Shown here in pieces: positions 1 through 8,202 of a DNA stretch of 64,000 nt (the first letter of the stretch is position 1; every line of letters starts with the position of its first letter). Made by a program: the position numbers and the translations under genes. The notes beneath the pieces are model-generated. The model was not told where the DNA came from and did not search any database. It saw only the letters and a list, made by a program, of their open reading frames with translations. Source of the DNA: Methylocapsa sp. S129 (GTDB lineage: Bacteria; Pseudomonadota; Alphaproteobacteria; Rhizobiales; Beijerinckiaceae); the NCBI RefSeq assembly GCF_009765995.1, contig NZ_LMUI01000047.1, positions 1 through 64,000 of the forward strand, in the 5' to 3' direction.

Positions 1-22
1 GATCCGCCTCATGCTCCGAAAG

Positions 23-169
23 CTATGTAATTAATCGCGAAGTTATGGGACGGACTCTAAGCGCCCCGTCTAGCACTGCCGGATCGTTGCTGGCCTCGAC
101 TTCGCGCGCCAGCTTGCGGATGTTAGCGGCGCGGTCGACGTCGGTGATTTGGTGTTTTTTCGCGGGCAT
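23..169 (-). CDS. 48-aa hypothetical protein, possibly truncated
   Basis: A short basic ORF begins MPAKKHQITDVDRAANIRK and ends after 48 residues. Its ATG (167-169) overlaps the TAA stop of the upstream kinase gene in a TAATG arrangement, which points to translational coupling. The N-terminus resembles small alphaproteobacterial proteins of the MPAKK...RA..IR..AREV type. The last ten or so residues look unrelated, so the reading frame may have been truncated or replaced near position 60. The function is unknown. It could also be a chance ORF. Confidence 0.45.
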   Translation of the reverse strand: MPAKKHQITDVDRAANIRKLAREVEASNDPAVLDGALRVRPITSRLIT

Positions 170-1344
170 TAATGCTCACTTCGCGTCGGCTCCGCCTTCG
201 CTGTGATATGAATCTCGCCGCTGCCTTTGTACATCAAATCGAAGCAATTTGCAGCCGCTTGCAACCACTTAGCGCGCCCTTCCACTGCCCAATTTGTATC
301 AGGCTCCGGCAGGGACTTTAGAAGCCCTTGAATGAAAGGATGGCGCCCCCGATCAATCTCTCTACTATCTGGCGGCGGCCCTCCAACGGGGCCAGAACCC
401 ATCCCGCCGCGGCCGCCTTCGGCGCCTTCTCCGCCAAGTTGCAATCGGCCCTCGCGAATAGCATGCCGGAATTCTGCGGTGGGCATGGCCGAAAGATCAT
501 CGTCGGCCAACGCGCCAGAGGCTGCGGCGGAGGCGCTGAAGAGGACACCCGCATAGAAAAGGCGAGTAAGCGCTCGCACCTGGACAAGTCGGATACGAAG
601 TTCGTCGTCGGGATCGCGGCCAAGCCAAGCCCTCAATAGCGCGCTTTCCAACTCGGGCGATGGCGCAAGATTGTCCAGGACGATCGCCACGTCGACAAGA
701 GGATCGTTGCGAAATGCATTTTCCCAGTCGATCAGCCAAAGACGGTTGCCGTCGAAGAGGATGTTAAGCGGGACAGGATCGCTGTGGCTGGAAACAAGAT
801 TGGCCGGCTCCCAGATACAAGTTTCGCGGATATGCGCCAGACGCTCCGTATAGGGATCCAGCAGCCCGGGCGCGATCAATCCTGTCTGACACACCCATCG
901 CCACAGGCGGTCAACCATATCCGGATAGGCGACAAATGATTGAAAGGGCGCTGTTGCCTGCAAGCGACGCAGTAATTCTCCCAAGGCCCGAGCCAGCCCC
1001 TGGGGCCCGTCTGGATAGGATCGCAGTGGTCGTACCTCGATAAAGTCCATCACGACAACCCGACTTGGCTCATCAATGTAATGAACTTTTGGCGAAATGC
1101 CGGCCTCGGCCGCGATCCGCATCGAATCATATTGATGCGGATTGCGTAAGGGGCGGGTGGGACCCTCCACCCGAACAACGTAACGGCGGTCCCCGATATC
1201 GACACGAAAAGGGAAGGCGCCCGAAACGCCTCCCGATATCGGGGCAATCTTATCGATCCTGATGGAGCCAAAGGCGGCTCTCAACGCCGAATGCAGCGTC
1301 TCCCGGCAAGAGGCAGGAAATTTGCCTATGTGATCCTGATCCAT
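169..1344 (-). CDS. Aminoglycoside phosphotransferase (APH)/choline-kinase-like protein
   Basis: This 391-aa protein has the APH-family catalytic signature H187-S-D189-x4-N194 followed by the metal-binding LIDWEN motif at about 205-209. An N-terminal lobe (about 30-130) carries the VRVE strand that probably holds the ATP-binding area. The family phosphorylates small hydroxylated compounds such as aminoglycosides, choline, homoserine or sugars, and the substrate cannot be read from the sequence. The C-terminal 90 residues are unusual: a Gly-rich, low-complexity stretch at about 303-325 follows the kinase domain, so this part may be a linker to a separate helical tail. It overlaps the 48-aa ORF downstream. 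No resistance genes or transposase flank it. Confidence 0.75.
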   Translation of the reverse strand: MDQDHIGKFPASCRETLHSALRAAFGSIRIDKIAPISGGVSGAFPFRVDIGDRRYVVRVEGPTRPLRNPHQYDSMRIAAEAGISPKVHYIDEPSRVVVMDFIEVRPLRSYPDGPQGLARALGELLRRLQATAPFQSFVAYPDMVDRLWRWVCQTGLIAPGLLDPYTERLAHIRETCIWEPANLVSSHSDPVPLNILFDGNRLWLIDWENAFRNDPLVDVAIVLDNLAPSPELESALLRAWLGRDPDDELRIRLVQVRALTRLFYAGVLFSASAAASGALADDDLSAMPTAEFRHAIREGRLQLGGEGAEGGRGGMGSGPVGGPPPDSREIDRGRHPFIQGLLKSLPEPDTNWAVEGRAKWLQAAANCFDLMYKGSGEIHITAKAEPTRSEH

Positions 1345-1788
1345 TGATGTTTCTACGTTAGCTAAGCCAGAACGGGCTGAGAAGCATCATCTCGCGACCG
1401 TATTGATGGCGCCCATGGTCAGTTTGCCGGCAGAGCTGGTGAGATCGCCTTTGACCTGGGAGCCTATCAATCTGACCGGAATATATTCCTGGAATGAGCG
1501 CCCGGATTTGCCGGATGGTTTTCGATCGCTCCAGTGCGGCAAGGCCTTCTCGCTGGCGGCATAGCTTCATGCACACGCGACGGGGTTCTCAGTCCGTTCT
1601 GGTGGTGCAAATCTGACGTTTGAGTCCCCGATTTTGGCGCGCGGTCGACGATTAGCGGAACGTCCGCTTTTAGCCCCGAACCCAACGGTAAGAAACGACC
1701 CAAAGCTGACATTTCCCTGGCGTTCTGATCCATGGCGGAGGCGCTACGACGATCAGCCCGGTTAAGATTGCGGCTGTTGCGAAGACAT
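1345..1788. other. Intergenic region with possible gene remnants
   Basis: No intact gene is supported in these 444 bases. On the minus strand, about 1385-1560 reads as a protein-like tail ending SAGKLTMGAINTVAR before a TGA, but an in-frame stop lies about 60 codons upstream. This looks like the decayed 3' end of a gene. The frames farther upstream are rich in the MSALG..., ...VRFAP... type of peptide that repetitive non-coding DNA of Bradyrhizobium-like genomes often yields. I infer degenerate or repetitive DNA. No name can be given. Confidence 0.3.
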
Positions 1789-2370
1789 TCAGTTTCGACC
1801 GGCTGCCCGCGCAGCGACCTTGGAAAGCCGAACAACGCCTTCCCGCAACTCTTCCTCGGTATGCATTTCGTATTTCAGGCCGGACCCCGATTTCACCAGG
1901 AACGCTGCGAAACCGTCAGCGCCGCCGAACGTCGACAGATCCGCTCCGCCTTCAGCCGCCTCATGGCCCCGGCGCGCGAGCAAGGCGCCATAGCCGTCGC
2001 CGAGCCGCTGCGCCTGGGTCGGGCTGATCTCCGCCTGGAGGTCCATCATCTCGGCGCCGTGCGGGCTGTTCCTCAATATCCGAAAGAACATGAGTTCTTT
2101 CGCCAGCATGGTCTCCGCGAGATTCTTTGAGAGCGGCGCCGCGTCGTCCCACGCGGCTTCCGCGGCCTTGAGCGCCTCATCGACCAGGGCGGCGGCCAGC
2201 GCTTCGAAGACGGCGCGCTTTTCTGAAAACCGCAGATAGAGGGTCGCCCGCGCGATCCCCGCCTCGCGGGCGATGTCGGCCATGCTCGTGCGCTGGAAGC
2301 CGTTGCGCCCAAACAGGGTCGACGCCGCGATGAGGATCCGTTGCATTCCTTGATCAGACATACTAGACAT
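1789..2370 (-). CDS. TetR/AcrR-family transcriptional regulator
   Basis: A 193-aa protein starting MSSMSDQGMQ. Residues about 9-56 form the TetR helix-turn-helix with the typical string TSMADIAREAGIARATLYLRF. The rest is a helical ligand-binding and dimerisation domain without a recognisable ligand. The ATG at 2368-2370 was chosen because the longer frame would run through the divergent promoter. It is divergent from the DFR-like reductase gene. An inverted repeat (2365-2388) overlaps this start codon, so self-repression and repression of the reductase are likely (inference). Confidence 0.85.
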   Translation of the reverse strand: MSSMSDQGMQRILIAASTLFGRNGFQRTSMADIAREAGIARATLYLRFSEKRAVFEALAAALVDEALKAAEAAWDDAAPLSKNLAETMLAKELMFFRILRNSPHGAEMMDLQAEISPTQAQRLGDGYGALLARRGHEAAEGGADLSTFGGADGFAAFLVKSGSGLKYEMHTEEELREGVVRLSKVAARAAGRN

Positions 2371-2388
2371 AATGTGACCTTTGTGTCT
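2365..2388. promoter_or_regulatory. Putative TetR operator
   Basis: Half-sites AGACATAA and TTTGTGTCT are inverted with respect to each other (outer arms AGACA...TGTCT) in the divergent region between the TetR gene and the reductase gene. The left arm overlaps the TetR ATG. The position is typical for an autoregulatory TetR operator, but binding is inferred. Confidence 0.45.
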
Positions 2389-2416
2389 ATTTGGGCCCGC
2401 AGGCAAGGAGGATTTC

Positions 2417-3445
2417 ATGGCTGAGTTTGATCGCGTGCTGGTGACCGGCGGGTCAGGATATATCGCAAGCTTCTGCATCGCCCAGCTTCTTCGTGAGGGC
2501 GCCTCCGTCGTGACGACGGTTCGCAGCCGTACCCGAGAGGCGGACGTGCGTCAGGCGATCGCAAAGCTCGCAGATGCTGACGGACGACTGGAGGTGCGGG
2601 TCGCCGATCTGAACGGTGACGACGGCTGGTGGGACGCCTGCGCCGGGTGCTCGGGCGTGCTGCACGTGGCGTCGCCGATCCCGTCGGAGAGCCCCAAGAA
2701 CGATGACGAGCTGGTGCGCCCAGCCCGTGATGGCGCGCTTCGCGTGCTGAAGGCGGCCCGGGACGCCGGCGTGCGCCGGGTGGTGATGACGTCCTCGTCG
2801 GCCGCCGTCTGCTACGGCCACGGCGGACGGTCGAAGCCTTATACCGAGGCCGACTGGTCGGACCCGAGGGACAGGACAGACAGCTCCGCCTATGAGCGGT
2901 CGAAGATGATTGCGGAGCGCGCCGCCTGGGACTGGCATGCGCGCGAAGGTGGCGCGTTGGAGCTCGTCACGATCTGCCCCGGCGCAGTGATCGGGCCGGT
3001 GCTGGGACGAGACTTCTCCGCCTCGGTGGAGATCGTGCGCTCGCTGCTGCGCACCTCGATGCCCGGGCTGCCGCGTTTCGGCTGGCCCCTGGTGGATGTG
3101 CGCGACATCGCAGACCTGCATATCAGGGCCCTCCGGTCGCTGAACGCGGCAAGCCAGCGCTTCATTGGCGCAGGGGACTTCTACTGGTTGCAGGACGTAG
3201 GCCGCGCCCTGCGGGAGCGGACGCCCGAGCTGGCCGGCCGCGTGCCCACCCGTCGTCTGCCGAGCTGGCTTGTTCGGCTGTCCGCCCTGCGCAATCCCGC
3301 CGTTCGCGCGCGGATGTATGAACTGAACAAGCTGCGCCCCGTTTCGGCGGAAAAGGCGAAGCGCGAGCTCGGCTGGGCTCCGCGATCCAACGACGACGCC
3401 ATCGCCGACACGGCGCGAAGCCTCAGCGCCGAAGGTCTGCTCTGA
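2417..3445 (+). CDS. NAD(P)-dependent epimerase/dihydroflavonol-4-reductase-like protein
   Basis: A 342-aa extended short-chain dehydrogenase. The Rossmann motif TGGSGYIA lies at residues 10-17, and the catalytic pair Y159-x3-K163 (YERSK) follows TSSSAAV. Plant-type DFR and bacterial relatives reduce aldehydes or ketones with NADPH, and the physiological substrate is unknown. The ATG at 2417 has a good AGGAGG-type ribosome site (AAGGAGG) a few bases upstream. It is divergent from a TetR gene and followed by a second dehydrogenase, which suggests an inducible carbonyl-reduction module. Confidence 0.85.
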   Translation: MAEFDRVLVTGGSGYIASFCIAQLLREGASVVTTVRSRTREADVRQAIAKLADADGRLEVRVADLNGDDGWWDACAGCSGVLHVASPIPSESPKNDDELVRPARDGALRVLKAARDAGVRRVVMTSSSAAVCYGHGGRSKPYTEADWSDPRDRTDSSAYERSKMIAERAAWDWHAREGGALELVTICPGAVIGPVLGRDFSASVEIVRSLLRTSMPGLPRFGWPLVDVRDIADLHIRALRSLNAASQRFIGAGDFYWLQDVGRALRERTPELAGRVPTRRLPSWLVRLSALRNPAVRARMYELNKLRPVSAEKAKRELGWAPRSNDDAIADTARSLSAEGLL

Positions 3446-3520
3446 GCGCCGTACGACGCTTCTCATCAGCTCACCTCGACCCTCACCCTCCTTCTCTGTA
3501 ATTCAAAAGGACGACGTCCC

Positions 3521-4345
3521 ATGACCAACACTATCCTGATCACCGGCGCATCGAGCGGCATTGGCCGCGCCACGGCTCAGCTCTTCCAGGTCAAAGGCTG
3601 GAACGTGATCGCCACGATGCGCGACCCGGACAAGGAAGCCGAGCTCACGGCCCTTGAACGTACTCTTGTGACTCGCCTGGATGTGCAGGACATCGACTCG
3701 ATCTCGTTAGCGGTGGACGCGGGAATCAGCCGCTTCGGTCGTATCGACGCTCTTCTCAACAATGCGGGCTACGGCGCCTACGGCCCGCTGGAAGCGACCC
3801 CGCTCGAGAAGATTCGCCGCCAGTTCGACACCAATGTCATCGGCCTCATGGCGACGACGCAGGCGGTGCTGCCCTACTTCCGCAAGCAGGGCGCCGGCGT
3901 GATCTTGAATGTCTCGTCAATCGGCGGTCGGATGACCTTCCCGCTCGGCACGCTCTATCACGGCAGCAAGTTCGCCGTGGAAGGCATTTCCGAAGCCCTG
4001 CACTATGAGCTGGCCCCGCTCGGCGTTCGCGTGAAGATCATCGAGCCCGGTCGGGTCAAGACCGATTTCGGCGGACGATCCTTCGACTTCAGCAATGACG
4101 CCAGCCTGACCGAGTATCAGCCCCTTGTGCAGGCGCTCGCCCGCGCGCTCGGCCCGGGCTCGGGAGCGGGAACCTCCCCCGAGGCGGTCGCAGAGGTCAT
4201 TTTCACCGCGGCTACAGATGGCGCGGATCAACTTCGGTACGAGGCGACGCCGGACGCGGTGCAGCTGCTTGCACAGCGCCGCGCCGTCGATGATGCGACC
4301 TTCTTCGCTGGCATGAGGGCGCGGTTCGGTCTCTCCGCCTCGTAA
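3521..4345 (+). CDS. Short-chain dehydrogenase/reductase (classical SDR)
   Basis: A 274-aa protein with the full set of classical SDR motifs: TGASSGIG at 8-15 for cofactor binding, NNAG at 80-83, a Ser near 133, and Y146-x3-K150 (YHGSK). It lies 75 bp downstream of the DFR-like gene on the same strand, so co-transcription under the TetR gene is possible. It is followed convergently by another TetR gene. SDRs of this type oxidise or reduce alcohol/ketone groups on small molecules, and the substrate is not evident. Confidence 0.88.
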   Translation: MTNTILITGASSGIGRATAQLFQVKGWNVIATMRDPDKEAELTALERTLVTRLDVQDIDSISLAVDAGISRFGRIDALLNNAGYGAYGPLEATPLEKIRRQFDTNVIGLMATTQAVLPYFRKQGAGVILNVSSIGGRMTFPLGTLYHGSKFAVEGISEALHYELAPLGVRVKIIEPGRVKTDFGGRSFDFSNDASLTEYQPLVQALARALGPGSGAGTSPEAVAEVIFTAATDGADQLRYEATPDAVQLLAQRRAVDDATFFAGMRARFGLSAS

Positions 4346-4482
4346 CCACGCTTAGCTGAAACGGCTGCTTTCCGCCCTTCTACGACCATGACGAGGTCCG
4401 CTTCCTACCAGAAGCGCGGTCCCGCTACGTCGCCTTCGGCGCGCCAGCGGCGGGTATCAAGTGTCAGATTCTTTCCACTAGC
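4346..4482. other. Short intergenic region with a protein-like remnant
   Basis: The plus-strand frame through about 4370-4460 reads as a plausible peptide containing FYDHDEVRFLPEARS. It has no start codon and runs into unrelated sequence. It may be a leftover of a lost gene. Nothing can be named. Confidence 0.2.
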
Positions 4483-5124
4483 TTAGCGTACAATTTCGTG
4501 CCGTTCTTGTCGTGCCCCCTGAAAAGAATTCACGTAGACCAGTACGGTACGGATCGCCTCGCTCCTGGCGACATCACGCGAGAGCGCGCGCGCTTGGGGG
4601 ACCGCTCCGTGCACGAGCGATTCCACCATGCGTGGAAGGACAAAGAGCATTCGCTCCTTCTCGTCGAGGCTGTACCGCTCCTGGTCGGCGCGTGACAATA
4701 CCCATCCGAACGTGTCATGCAGCGCGTTCTTGAAGCCCAGAGCGCTCTCCGGAACGGCGGACGAGACAATCTCGTGCAGTTCCGCACCTTCCGCGTGCAC
4801 ATTCACCAGGCCCTGGACGAGTTCGCGCGTGAATTCCTGCAGCGGAGCCGAGGCGCAGGCAGCCGTCGTCTGCCCGATGACCTGCCGTACATCGTCGACG
4901 TGTCGGTCATGAAGGGCGGTGAAGATTGCGCGCTTGTCGGGGAAGTACTGATAAAGCGACCCGACGCTAACGCCGGCGGCCTCCGCGATGCGATTCGTGG
5001 TGATGGCCTGGGTTCCGTGACGCTTCACCACAAGTTGGACCGCCTCAAGCACCCAGTCCACGGTCTGCCGCGAGCGTTGCTGCCTCGGCTCGCGCCGCGT
5101 AAAGGTTCTTTTGGCCGTGGTCAT
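4483..5124 (-). CDS. TetR/AcrR-family transcriptional regulator
   Basis: This 213-aa protein has a basic N-terminal arm (TKRTFTRREPRQQRSRQTVD) and a TetR HTH at about 20-65 containing TNRIAEAAGVSVGSLYQYFPDKRAIF. The C-terminal ligand domain is not assignable. It converges on the SDR gene. Its 5' side faces a 316-bp non-coding stretch, so a target operator may lie there or in front of the dehydrogenase genes. No clear palindrome was found immediately upstream. Confidence 0.85.
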   Translation of the reverse strand: MTTAKRTFTRREPRQQRSRQTVDWVLEAVQLVVKRHGTQAITTNRIAEAAGVSVGSLYQYFPDKRAIFTALHDRHVDDVRQVIGQTTAACASAPLQEFTRELVQGLVNVHAEGAELHEIVSSAVPESALGFKNALHDTFGWVLSRADQERYSLDEKERMLFVLPRMVESLVHGAVPQARALSRDVARSEAIRTVLVYVNSFQGARQERHEIVR

Positions 5125-5440
5125 GCCGCCTCGCCGTATGGTGTCGCCCAGCCGAACGCCAACACGGGACGTTTAACAGCGGCCACGCTTCCGGGCAAAC
5201 CAACCCTAGATTCTTGCATCGGCCTTCCGCTTATCGGCTAGCCCGCCGGCTTCGAGGAAATATCCGACCGGCAGGCGCACACCGACGCCGCCGAATGGGC
5301 CGGGAAAGACCCCTGCGTCGATGAGCGGGATGATTCTTGATCGAATTGATCCACAATCATTGCGATAGGATTATTGAACCGCCCAAAAAGAAAGGGCGGC
5401 CGAAGCCGCCCTTTGTCCAGAAGTGGAAATGTCCGCGCAA
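5125..5440. other. Intergenic region with a possible C-terminal gene remnant
   Basis: There is no intact gene. On the minus strand, about 5214-5365 reads as a convincing protein tail (…PLIDAGVFPGPFGG… through …GGLADKRKADARI, then a stop) without a start, so a decayed gene is possible. The last part contains the rpsI terminator, described separately. Confidence 0.3.
5391..5414 (-). terminator. Rho-independent terminator of rplM-rpsI
   Basis: A perfect 10-bp stem (AAAGGGCGGC / GCCGCCCTTT) with a 4-nt loop sits about 25 bp after the rpsI stop codon. On the minus strand it is followed by a T-rich run (TTCTTTTT). Confidence 0.85.
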
Positions 5441-5917
5441 TCAGCGCTTCGAGAACTGGAAGCTCGCGCGGGCTTTCTTGTGCCCGTATTTCTTGCGTTC
5501 GACGACGCGTGAATCGCGCGTCAGGAAGCCCTCTTTCTTAAGGGCGCCGCGCAGATCGGGCTCATAATGGGTCAAGGCCTTGGACAGGCCATGGCGCACC
5601 GCGCCCGCCTGGCCCGACAGACCGCCGCCGGCGACGGTGATCATCAGGTCATATTGGGCGAGCCGGTTGGCGACGACCAGCGGCTGATTGAGGATCATGC
5701 GCAAAACCGGGCGCGCGAAATAGACGTCGAGCGGACGGCCGTTGACCGTCACAGCGCCCTTGCCGGGCTTGATCCAGACGCGGGCGACCGCATTCTTGCG
5801 TTTGCCGGTCGCATAGGCGCGGCCTTGCTTGTCGAGCTTCTGCACGTAATGGGGCGCGTCGGACGGCGCGGCTTCTGAGCCCTTCAGGTCCGCGAGCGAT
5901 GAAAGAGTATCGGCCAT
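5441..5917 (-). CDS. rpsI: 30S ribosomal protein S9
   Basis: A 158-aa S9 protein. The conserved core runs from the [17 protein letters not shown] segment to the invariant C-terminal tail [18 protein letters not shown], whose last Arg reaches the ribosomal P site. It has an alphaproteobacterial N-terminal extension of about 30 residues. I chose the ATG at 5917 rather than a TTG three codons upstream. The ATG lies 5 nt after the rplM stop, with a GGAG-like site inside the end of rplM. It forms the classic rplM-rpsI operon. Confidence 0.97.
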   Translation of the reverse strand: MADTLSSLADLKGSEAAPSDAPHYVQKLDKQGRAYATGKRKNAVARVWIKPGKGAVTVNGRPLDVYFARPVLRMILNQPLVVANRLAQYDLMITVAGGGLSGQAGAVRHGLSKALTHYEPDLRGALKKEGFLTRDSRVVERKKYGHKKARASFQFSKR

Positions 5918-5922
5918 ATCTG

Positions 5923-6393
5923 TCAAACGCTCCGGCTGTTCTTGGCGTTAAGGCTAGCGATGTCGAAAACGACAGGCGTCTGGGCGGCGTGCGGGTGATC
6001 GGGGCCCTTGTAGACGCGCAGATTGCTGAACTGCTGGCGTCCCAGCGGTCCGCGCGGCAACATGCGCTCGACCGCCTTTTCGACGATGCGCTCGGGAAAC
6101 TTCCCTTCGAGGATCGACTTGGCGGACCGCTCTTTGATGCCGCCGATATAGCCGGTGTAGTGATGGTAGACCTTGTTGTCGCGCTTGCGGCCGGTCAGGA
6201 CCACCTTTTCGGCGTTGATGATGATGACATTATCGCCATCGTCGATATGGGGCGTGAACGAGGGTTTATGCTTGCCGCGCAGATGCATGGCGACGATCGT
6301 CGCAAGGCGTCCGACAACAAGACCCTTGGCGTCGATGAGAAGCCATTTCTTCTCGACATCGGCCGTCTTGGTCGAATGGGTCTTACCGAACAT
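5923..6393 (-). CDS. rplM: 50S ribosomal protein L13
   Basis: A 156-aa L13 starting [17 protein letters not shown]. Family hallmarks include [24 protein letters not shown] and the [12 protein letters not shown] segment. It is the first gene of the operon, with rpsI following 5 nt after its stop. A longer frame extends upstream but would start before the promoter, so the ATG at 6393 is preferred. Confidence 0.97.
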   Translation of the reverse strand: MFGKTHSTKTADVEKKWLLIDAKGLVVGRLATIVAMHLRGKHKPSFTPHIDDGDNVIIINAEKVVLTGRKRDNKVYHHYTGYIGGIKERSAKSILEGKFPERIVEKAVERMLPRGPLGRQQFSNLRVYKGPDHPHAAQTPVVFDIASLNAKNSRSV

Positions 6394-6453
6394 GAAGCAA
6401 AATTCCGTAAAAAGAATGCCGGCCGCCGCTGCGGCGACCCGGTCAGCAGCGGG

Positions 6454-6483
6454 CTTATAGAGGTGGAAAGGGTCGAGCGTCAA
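6454..6483 (-). promoter_or_regulatory. Sigma-70-type promoter of rplM-rpsI
   Basis: On the minus strand, TTGACG (-35) and TATAAG (-10) are separated by 18 bp. The -10 lies about 60 bp upstream of the rplM ATG. The spacing and matches fit the housekeeping consensus. The leader is long enough to hold an autoregulatory L13 site, but none was identified. Confidence 0.6.
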
Positions 6484-6542
6484 TGCCAAATCGCAACGAA
6501 TAGTCCGCTGAACCCCTAGAAATATGCGGCGTTCAAGGATGC

Positions 6543-6556
6543 GGTATTATAATACC
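6543..6556. repeat. Perfect 14-bp palindrome
   Basis: GGTATTATAATACC is identical to its reverse complement and spans the stop codon of the thioesterase gene, about 60 bp upstream of the rplM promoter. It is AT-rich in a GC-rich setting, which makes a chance origin less likely. It may be a protein-binding site. Confidence 0.5.
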
Positions 6557-7002
6557 TCATCTTCGTTGCGCGGCGGGATCGAATAGGTTCCTGTCGCATG
6601 GGCGACGATTTCCGGCGCGCCGACAGAAAACATCGTCACTTCGCCGACCGCCAGCCGCTTGCCCAGCTTCAACAGCCGCGCATCGCCGATGAGATCGCTC
6701 GGGCCAGGCTTGCGCAGAAAATTGATGTTGAGATTGGTGGTGACGGCGAGTTTGACATGGCCGACCTGCGCCAGAATGGCGACGTAAAGCGCGACATCGG
6801 CGAGCGCGAAAATCGTCGGTCCCGAAATCGTGCCGCCGGGGCGCAATTGGTCGGCGCGGAAGTGAAGCCGCAGGCGCGCGCTCATCGGCCCAACCGCCTC
6901 GACGCTGAAATTTCGCCCGATCCCGATCTGCGGAAATTCCGCCGCGAGATAGGCGGAGACGGCTTCCGCGTCGAGAACAGGCGGCGTGGCGGGTGAGTGC
7001 AT
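6547..7002 (-). CDS. PaaI-family hotdog thioesterase
   Basis: A 151-aa single-domain hotdog-fold protein. Signature segments are RPGGTISGPTIFALADVALY (the long helix and substrate pocket of the PaaI/YbgC type) and TTNLNINFLRKP. Such enzymes hydrolyse acyl- or aryl-CoA thioesters. The ATG at 7002 was chosen over a TTG 11 codons earlier. Its stop codon lies inside a perfect 14-bp palindrome. It is divergent from the AraC gene. Confidence 0.8.
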   Translation of the reverse strand: MHSPATPPVLDAEAVSAYLAAEFPQIGIGRNFSVEAVGPMSARLRLHFRADQLRPGGTISGPTIFALADVALYVAILAQVGHVKLAVTTNLNINFLRKPGPSDLIGDARLLKLGKRLAVGEVTMFSVGAPEIVAHATGTYSIPPRNEDEVL

Positions 7003-7190
7003 TCTGGCGTCCGTTGCGAGCAAGCGCCCGACCAATAGCCCGAAGCCGAATGCGACGCCATTTCATTTGATCGGCCTTGCCATAGGTGAAATCCAGACGG
7101 CATGGCTTACATCAAGAGCCTACCGATAGGCCTTTCGCGATGGCCGCCTGCGCCGCGTTCGTCGGGGCGTCATAATCTTGCGGAGTTGAA

Positions 7191-8075
7191 ATGGATATTT
7201 CCTCCATCGAACCACCCGATTCCCCTACTCCCGCAGATGCGCGCGCGGCCCTGACCAGCCAGGGTCGCGGCTGGCGCGGCCTCGAAGCCGAATTTCGGCA
7301 CATTCTCGCAGGCCCGACGCGGGTCGCGGCGACCCCGTCGCACAGGCTCGGCGTGCATTACGGCGCCGCCGTCAACGCCGCTTGCCGCTGCGATGGCCAA
7401 TTTCACCGGCGCGTTCAATCGCATGGCGACGCCGATTTCGTGCCTGCGGGGTTCGACGGGGAATGGGAAGACGATGCCGATTGCACCATTTTGCGCGTTT
7501 CGGTGAGCGACGCCCTCGTTCGACAGGCCGCCGAAGATGTCGGAATGAACACGGACCGCATGGTCTTCTCGCCGCGCTTCCAGATGCGCGACCCGCGGAT
7601 CGAACATATCGCCTGGGCCCTCAAGGCCGAACTGGAGGCGACAATTTTTTCGGATCGCCTCTATGTCGACAGCCTCGGCGTCGCTTTGGCTGTGCGGCTG
7701 GTCCATTTGCAAGCCGATCGGCCCGGCGCTTTCCGGCCGGCTAGGCCAACGCTCTCGCCTCCCCAGAAGCGGCGGCTTCTGACGTATATCGAGGCCCATC
7801 TCGATCAAAGCCTTTCGCTCGCCGATCTGGCGCTCGTCGCCGGCATAGGCGTGTCGCAATTGAAGGCGCTGTTTCCGCAGACGATCGGCCTGCCGGTCCA
7901 TCAATATGTCATGCGTCGCCGCGTCGAGCGCGCCCAATCCCTGCTGCATTTAGGCGAAGCGCCGATCAGCCAGGTCGCGCTGGAAGCAGGCTTTGCGCAT
8001 CAGAGCCATATGGCGCAATGCATGAAACGCATCCTCGGGGTTACGCCTCGTCAGATCGTCGCCATGCGCCGCTAG
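7191..8075 (+). CDS. AraC-family transcriptional regulator
   Basis: A 294-aa protein. The N-terminal part (about 30-170) is a divergent cupin-like sensing domain. The C-terminal 100 residues contain the double HTH of AraC/XylS, with SLADLALVAGIGVSQLKALF (first HTH) and ISQVALEAGFAHQSHMAQCMKRILGVTPRQI (second HTH). It is divergent from the thioesterase gene and followed by an NmrA-like gene on the same strand, 127 bp on. The inducer and targets are unknown. Confidence 0.88.
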   Translation: MDISSIEPPDSPTPADARAALTSQGRGWRGLEAEFRHILAGPTRVAATPSHRLGVHYGAAVNAACRCDGQFHRRVQSHGDADFVPAGFDGEWEDDADCTILRVSVSDALVRQAAEDVGMNTDRMVFSPRFQMRDPRIEHIAWALKAELEATIFSDRLYVDSLGVALAVRLVHLQADRPGAFRPARPTLSPPQKRRLLTYIEAHLDQSLSLADLALVAGIGVSQLKALFPQTIGLPVHQYVMRRRVERAQSLLHLGEAPISQVALEAGFAHQSHMAQCMKRILGVTPRQIVAMRR

Positions 8076-8202
8076 CGACCCATTTCGGCGCGGCCGCCCA
8101 AGGGCGAAATTTCCGGCGGAATTTGCGCTAGGCTGTCCGAATCTGCGCGACCGCCCAGCGAAATCTCGGCATCTTCCGCGAATTCTTTCGCAGGAGACGA
8201 AT

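Noticed and set aside
2453-3466. 337-codon minus-strand frame opposite the DFR-like reductase
   Set aside because: It has no motifs. The plus strand has all SDR landmarks and a strong ribosome site.
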